Source of the DNA: Achromobacter sp. UMC46
Lineage (GTDB): Bacteria > Pseudomonadota > Gammaproteobacteria > Burkholderiales > Burkholderiaceae_B
Assembly: GCF_014170335.1 (NCBI RefSeq)
Contig: NZ_LZZS01000036.1
Location: forward strand, 124,001 to 188,000
Length of the DNA: 64,000 nucleotides
Direction: 5' to 3'
Every line of letters begins with the position of its first letter. Positions within the stretch are counted from its first letter, which is position 1. The position numbers and the translations under genes are program-made. Positions 60,699 through 64,000 of the stretch are shown here, piece after piece. The notes beneath the pieces are model-generated. The model had not been told where the DNA came from and did not search any database. It saw nothing but the letters and a program-made list of their open reading frames with translations.

Positions 60699-62923
60699 CA
60701 ATACTGCGCGCGCACCGTCAGCATGACGTTGCGGGGCGCCCCGTACCAGCCCTGGCTGAAGAAGCCGATCTGGTCGTAGTACTTCTTGTCGAAGACGTTG
60801 TTCAGGTTCAGCGTGGCCGACACCTGCTTGGAAAAATCGAAGCGCGTCATCAGGTTGACCAGCGCGTAGCTGCCTTGCTCCACGTCCACATTGCCGCGTG
60901 GGCTGGCCGCGGACTGGAACATGCGGCTTTGCCAGTCGATGCCGCCGCCCACCGTCAGGCGGTGCAGGTCGCCCGGCAACCGGTAGGTGGTGTACAGCTT
61001 GAACAGGCTGCGCGGATGGCTGGTGTTGATCGGCTTGCCGTCGGCGGCCTTGGCGGTGAAGTGGGTGTAGCTGGCGCCGATGTTCCAGCCGGCCGCGAGC
61101 TGGCCGTTGGTTTCCAGCTCGAAGCCTTCGACCTTGGCCCCGCTGACGGCGCGGTACGCCTGCGTGCCCGGCATGCCGATCACCGATTCGCCCGGAATGG
61201 CCTGGGCCAGGTTGTTCTGGCGGGTCTGGTACAGCGACACCGCGGCGTTCAACAGGCCGTCCAGGTAGGCGGCCTTCAGGCCGACTTCATAGCTCTTGCC
61301 GTCGATGGGCGGCAAGATCGAACCGCTGGGCGTGCGCGCGTTCTGCGGCTGGAATATCTCGGTATAGCTGGCGTACGCCGTGTAGGTGCTGTTGATGTCG
61401 TAGATCAGGCCGGCATAGGGCGTGAACTGGTCGTTGATCTTGTATTCGCGCTTGCTGCCGAAGTAGGTCTGCTTGGTTTCCCAGTTGCTCCAGCGCCCGC
61501 CCACGATCAGGTGCAGCGGGTCGGCCAGCGAAAAACGACCCACCGCGTAGGCGCCGGTCTGCTTGACCCGCATGTCGTCGGCCGCCGTCTTGGTGCTGGA
61601 CCAGGTCGGCTCGGCGATATGGTCCTGGCGCCAGTCGAAGTAGCTGCCGATGGCCGGCTTGGCGCCCGTCATCAGGTATTGGCCGATATTGCTGTGGTCG
61701 TTCACGCTCATCCAGCCCAGCGCCAGCTCGTGCTTGCGGCCCAGCAGCTGGAACGGGCCCGACACCGTCAGGTGAATGTCGTCGCGCGAGCGGTCGCCGT
61801 CGTAGTTGTTGAACGAACTGGTCATGCCGGCGCCGGTCACTCGGTTGGGGTAGCCGCCGCGGTACAACTGCTTCATGCGGTAGTCGGCATCGTTGTGGCT
61901 GTAGGCGGCGCGCACCTTCCAGTCGTTGGCGAAGCGGTGCGTCAGGTCCACGAAGGTGGTGGTGGTTTCGGTATCGATGCGGGCCCACGGCGTGTTGTTG
62001 GACGCCGAGCGGTTGAAATCGGTGCGCGAACCGTCGCTGTAGAACAGCGGAAAGCCGCTGCCGAAGCCGTTGCTCAGATTGCGCTGGTATTCCACGCCGG
62101 CCGTCAGCACGGTGTCGGGCGTCAGGTCGGCGCTGACCACGCCGTAGAATGTGCGCTTGCGCGAATCCAGGAAGCTCACGTAGCTGTCGCCCTGGCTGTA
62201 GGCGGCCACGAAACGCGAGCGGATGCGGCCGTTTTCGGTAATGGGCAGCGACAGGTCCAGGTCGCCGCGGATGTTGTCCCAACTGCCCGCGCTGGCGCTG
62301 CCTGACAGGGCGAATTCGCGAAGCGGCTTCTTGCGGATGAAGTTCACCGCGGCCGACGGGTTGCCCGAACCCGTCATCAGGCCGGTGGCGCCGCGCACAA
62401 TCTCGACCCGGTCGTAGATGGCCGCGTCCATGTCGGTCGCGCCGTAGTTCCACTGGCTCAGGATCGGGGAGTTCAAACCGTCGAACTGGAAATTGTCGAT
62501 CGAAAAGCCGCGCGACGAGAACGACAGCCGATTGCTGTCGCTGCGCGTGACCGAGATGCCGGGCGCGCTGGCCAGGATCGCGCCGGTGTCCTGCAAGCCC
62601 TGGTCTTCGATCTGCTGGCGCGTCACCACGCTGACGGACTGCGGCGTTTCACGCGGCGACAGCGCCAGGCCGGTGGCGGTGTCCATGGCGTCGGTGGTGT
62701 AGGAATGGGTGCCTTCGGTAGTGCCGGGGATGCCGGCTCCCCGGACGGTCACGACGGGCAACTGGGCGACATCGGTCGAAGCGTTCTCGCCCGTCGATGC
62801 CGCACTTTGCGCGCTGGCGGTTTGGTGGGTCAAGGCGGAGCAGAACAAGGCCGTTTGAATCGCATAGACAAGAGGGCGCACCCGGCGCAAACGGGCGGCG
62901 GGCGAGGGCAGAACGGACGGCAT
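60698..62923 (-). CDS. TonB-dependent siderophore receptor
   Basis: The 741-residue outer-membrane receptor has a signal peptide, a plug domain (RETPQSVSVVTRQQIEDQGLQD; APGISVTRSDSNRLSFSSRGF; VEIVRGATGLMTGSGNPSAAVNFIRK) and a long beta-barrel ending in a terminal aromatic (LTVRAQY). It is of the FpvA/FhuE type. The region between signal and plug is too short for a full signalling domain, so no sigma/anti-sigma partner is expected. ATG 62923 follows GGAGC; the frame is open upstream but that part belongs to the neighbour's shadow. Confidence 0.94.
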   Translation of the reverse strand: MPSVLPSPAARLRRVRPLVYAIQTALFCSALTHQTASAQSAASTGENASTDVAQLPVVTVRGAGIPGTTEGTHSYTTDAMDTATGLALSPRETPQSVSVVTRQQIEDQGLQDTGAILASAPGISVTRSDSNRLSFSSRGFSIDNFQFDGLNSPILSQWNYGATDMDAAIYDRVEIVRGATGLMTGSGNPSAAVNFIRKKPLREFALSGSASAGSWDNIRGDLDLSLPITENGRIRSRFVAAYSQGDSYVSFLDSRKRTFYGVVSADLTPDTVLTAGVEYQRNLSNGFGSGFPLFYSDGSRTDFNRSASNNTPWARIDTETTTTFVDLTHRFANDWKVRAAYSHNDADYRMKQLYRGGYPNRVTGAGMTSSFNNYDGDRSRDDIHLTVSGPFQLLGRKHELALGWMSVNDHSNIGQYLMTGAKPAIGSYFDWRQDHIAEPTWSSTKTAADDMRVKQTGAYAVGRFSLADPLHLIVGGRWSNWETKQTYFGSKREYKINDQFTPYAGLIYDINSTYTAYASYTEIFQPQNARTPSGSILPPIDGKSYEVGLKAAYLDGLLNAAVSLYQTRQNNLAQAIPGESVIGMPGTQAYRAVSGAKVEGFELETNGQLAAGWNIGASYTHFTAKAADGKPINTSHPRSLFKLYTTYRLPGDLHRLTVGGGIDWQSRMFQSAASPRGNVDVEQGSYALVNLMTRFDFSKQVSATLNLNNVFDKKYYDQIGFFSQGWYGAPRNVMLTVRAQY

Positions 62924-62949
62924 GAGGGCGAGCTCCAGTGGCAATATTT

Positions 62950-62968
62950 GGTAATGAGAATTATTGAT
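62950..62968 (-). promoter_or_regulatory. Fur box before the receptor gene
   Basis: GGTAATGAGAATTATTGAT matches the Fur consensus GATAATGATAATCATTATC at 13 of 19 positions, including the central AATGA-AAT-ATT core. It lies 27 bases before the receptor start, so iron should repress the operon. Confidence 0.7.
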
Positions 62969-63027
62969 TTTTACCGCTGCCGCTATGTATGCCGGACGAT
63001 ACGATGCATATGGCAAACGCCGCCGGC

Positions 63028-64000
63028 CTATCCCGCCTGCGCTTTGGTCAGTGCCAGGTCGCAACGATGCAGCCAGGCCCAGCCCGCCGCGCTGGCCGCC
63101 ACGCAGGCCAGCATCGCCACCGCCAGCCGCAGCGGCTGACCATAGACCAGCGGCACGCACCAGCCGCTGACCACCGAAAAGGTCAGCATCTGCAAAAATC
63201 CCAGCACCGACGCCGCCGTGCCCGACAGATCGGGCACCCGCGCCAGGATGCGCAGCGTCATCGCCGGCACCGACATCGCCAACCCGCAGGTGAATACGCC
63301 GGGCAGCAGCACCGCCCAGGGCAGGCGCGGCGTGTCTACGGCGGCCACATACACCACGTTGGCCAGGCAACTGGCGCCCATCAGCAGGTAAGCCAGCAGC
63401 GTGATGCGTGAATCGGGCCATTTGCCGGCCTTGCGCGCCGCGAACAGCGCGCCGGCCATGGCGCCCGCCACCAGCGGCACGAACAGATAGGCGAAATCCG
63501 TTTCCGGCAGGCCCAGCACGTTGGCGATGAAATCGGGCGCCGCGCCGATCAGAAAGCCCTGGGCCGCGAACAACAGGCTGAACGCCACGCCCAGCGACAT
63601 ATAGCGCCGCTCTCCCAGCACGCGGGCGTAGTTGGCGCCCAGCGTGCGCCAGGCCAGGGGCTGGCGCTGCGCGGGCGGCAGCGTTTCGGGCAGGCGCCGC
63701 GCGCACAGCAGCCAGGCCGCGCCGGCCAACGCCGTCAGCAGCAGAAACACTGACCGCCAGCCCTGGTGCGCCGCCAGGTAGCCGCCGATGATGGGCGCCA
63801 GCGCCGGCGACAGGTTGAACACCAGGATCAGGTACGACATCGCCCGGCGCGCCGGCACCCCGTCGTAACAGTCGCGGATGATGGCCTGGCCCACCACGAT
63901 GCCTGCGCCGGCCGACAGCCCCTGCACGGCGCGCCCGGCCAGCAGCCAGCCGAAGCTGGGTGCCAGCGCGGCCATCAGCGCGCCGCAGATATACACGCCC
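63028..64000 (-). CDS. Bcr/CflA-type MFS transporter (5' end outside window)
   Basis: At least 322 residues with about ten membrane helices. The AGRAVQGLSAGAGIVVGQAIIRD motif and NLSPALAPIIGGYLAAHQGWRSVF are typical of the DHA1 Bcr/CflA subgroup of drug exporters. The gene continues past the window's right edge. It is followed by the Fur-controlled receptor gene on the same strand; related exporters near siderophore genes can secrete siderophores or release them after uptake. Confidence 0.88.
   Translation of the reverse strand, partial: GVYICGALMAALAPSFGWLLAGRAVQGLSAGAGIVVGQAIIRDCYDGVPARRAMSYLILVFNLSPALAPIIGGYLAAHQGWRSVFLLLTALAGAAWLLCARRLPETLPPAQRQPLAWRTLGANYARVLGERRYMSLGVAFSLLFAAQGFLIGAAPDFIANVLGLPETDFAYLFVPLVAGAMAGALFAARKAGKWPDSRITLLAYLLMGASCLANVVYVAAVDTPRLPWAVLLPGVFTCGLAMSVPAMTLRILARVPDLSGTAASVLGFLQMLTFSVVSGWCVPLVYGQPLRLAVAMLACVAASAAGWAWLHRCDLALTKAQAG

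Noticed and set aside
62924..63706. N-terminal extension of the TonB receptor by 261 codons
   Set aside because: The open frame upstream of 62923 overlaps the transporter gene, has no signal peptide, and crosses the Fur box. It is a high-GC shadow frame.

Overview
The window is high-GC DNA that looks like a betaproteobacterial chromosome, probably Alcaligenaceae (Bordetella/Achromobacter type). This rests on protein style and the Fur-regulated siderophore operon at the right end; no rRNA or complete tRNA is present to confirm it. Most of the window (about 2.9 to 51.4 kb) is a conjugative, plasmid-like element. Chromosomal-type genes lie to the right (about 51.9-64 kb) and perhaps at the far left.

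Left part: a fragment resembling an AIPR phage-resistance protein, an FAD oxidoreductase, a membrane protein and a single-domain response regulator (1-3.3 kb). Then come small stress or SOS-type genes: Rmf/CrpP-like, a LexA-type box between divergent small genes, and an SRAP/YedK protein (3.4-5.1 kb). From 5.3 to 14.9 kb the genes read rightwards and resemble a conjugative leading region: RadC-like JAMM protein, ArdB/KlcA antirestriction protein, HsdM-like methylase lacking motif IV, beta-class DNA methyltransferase, several small proteins, a glutaredoxin-like protein, a ParB-like protein and a three-gene HigB/XRE/HigA addiction module. Four of these genes follow structured leaders of two alternating sequence families (A,B,A,B), here proposed to be single-strand promoters.

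Middle: 14.9-15.7 kb is non-coding. It holds a perfect 18-bp-stem terminator, an oriT-like inverted repeat and fourteen tandem 11-bp repeats, followed by a Schlafen/AlbA-ATPase gene. From 17.6 to 49.7 kb nearly all genes read leftwards: a MOBF (TrwC-like) relaxase, its coupling protein, a TraK/TraL/TraM- or StbABC-like trio, an iteron origin with a DnaA box beside a replication-initiator-like gene, a VirB-type (P-type) type IV secretion system (virB11, 10, 9, KfrB-like, 8, 6, 5, 4, 3, 2, 1, trbM), and a type IVb thin-pilus cluster (pilV, S, R, Q, P, O, N and a TcpQ-like lipoprotein). Two operator-like palindromes upstream of virB2 match one upstream of the response regulator, which suggests a shared regulator.

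Right junction (49.8-56.6 kb): a tRNA 3'-end scar, an integrase with its catalytic core deleted, a relic of the 3' end of a second parB-like gene, a Phd/PIN addiction pair and an IS110 fragment mark where elements were joined or decayed. An aerotaxis-like island follows (chemoreceptor, EAL protein, FNR-like regulator) with two paralogous FNR-box promoters. A second copy of a 230-bp non-coding repeat (first copy at 10.1 kb) and a second integrase C-terminal fragment end the mobile region.

Right end (56.6-64 kb): a leftward siderophore operon (TonB receptor, substrate-binding lipoprotein, two permeases, ATPase) with overlapping start/stop codons and a Fur box before the receptor, plus a partial Bcr/CflA-type transporter.
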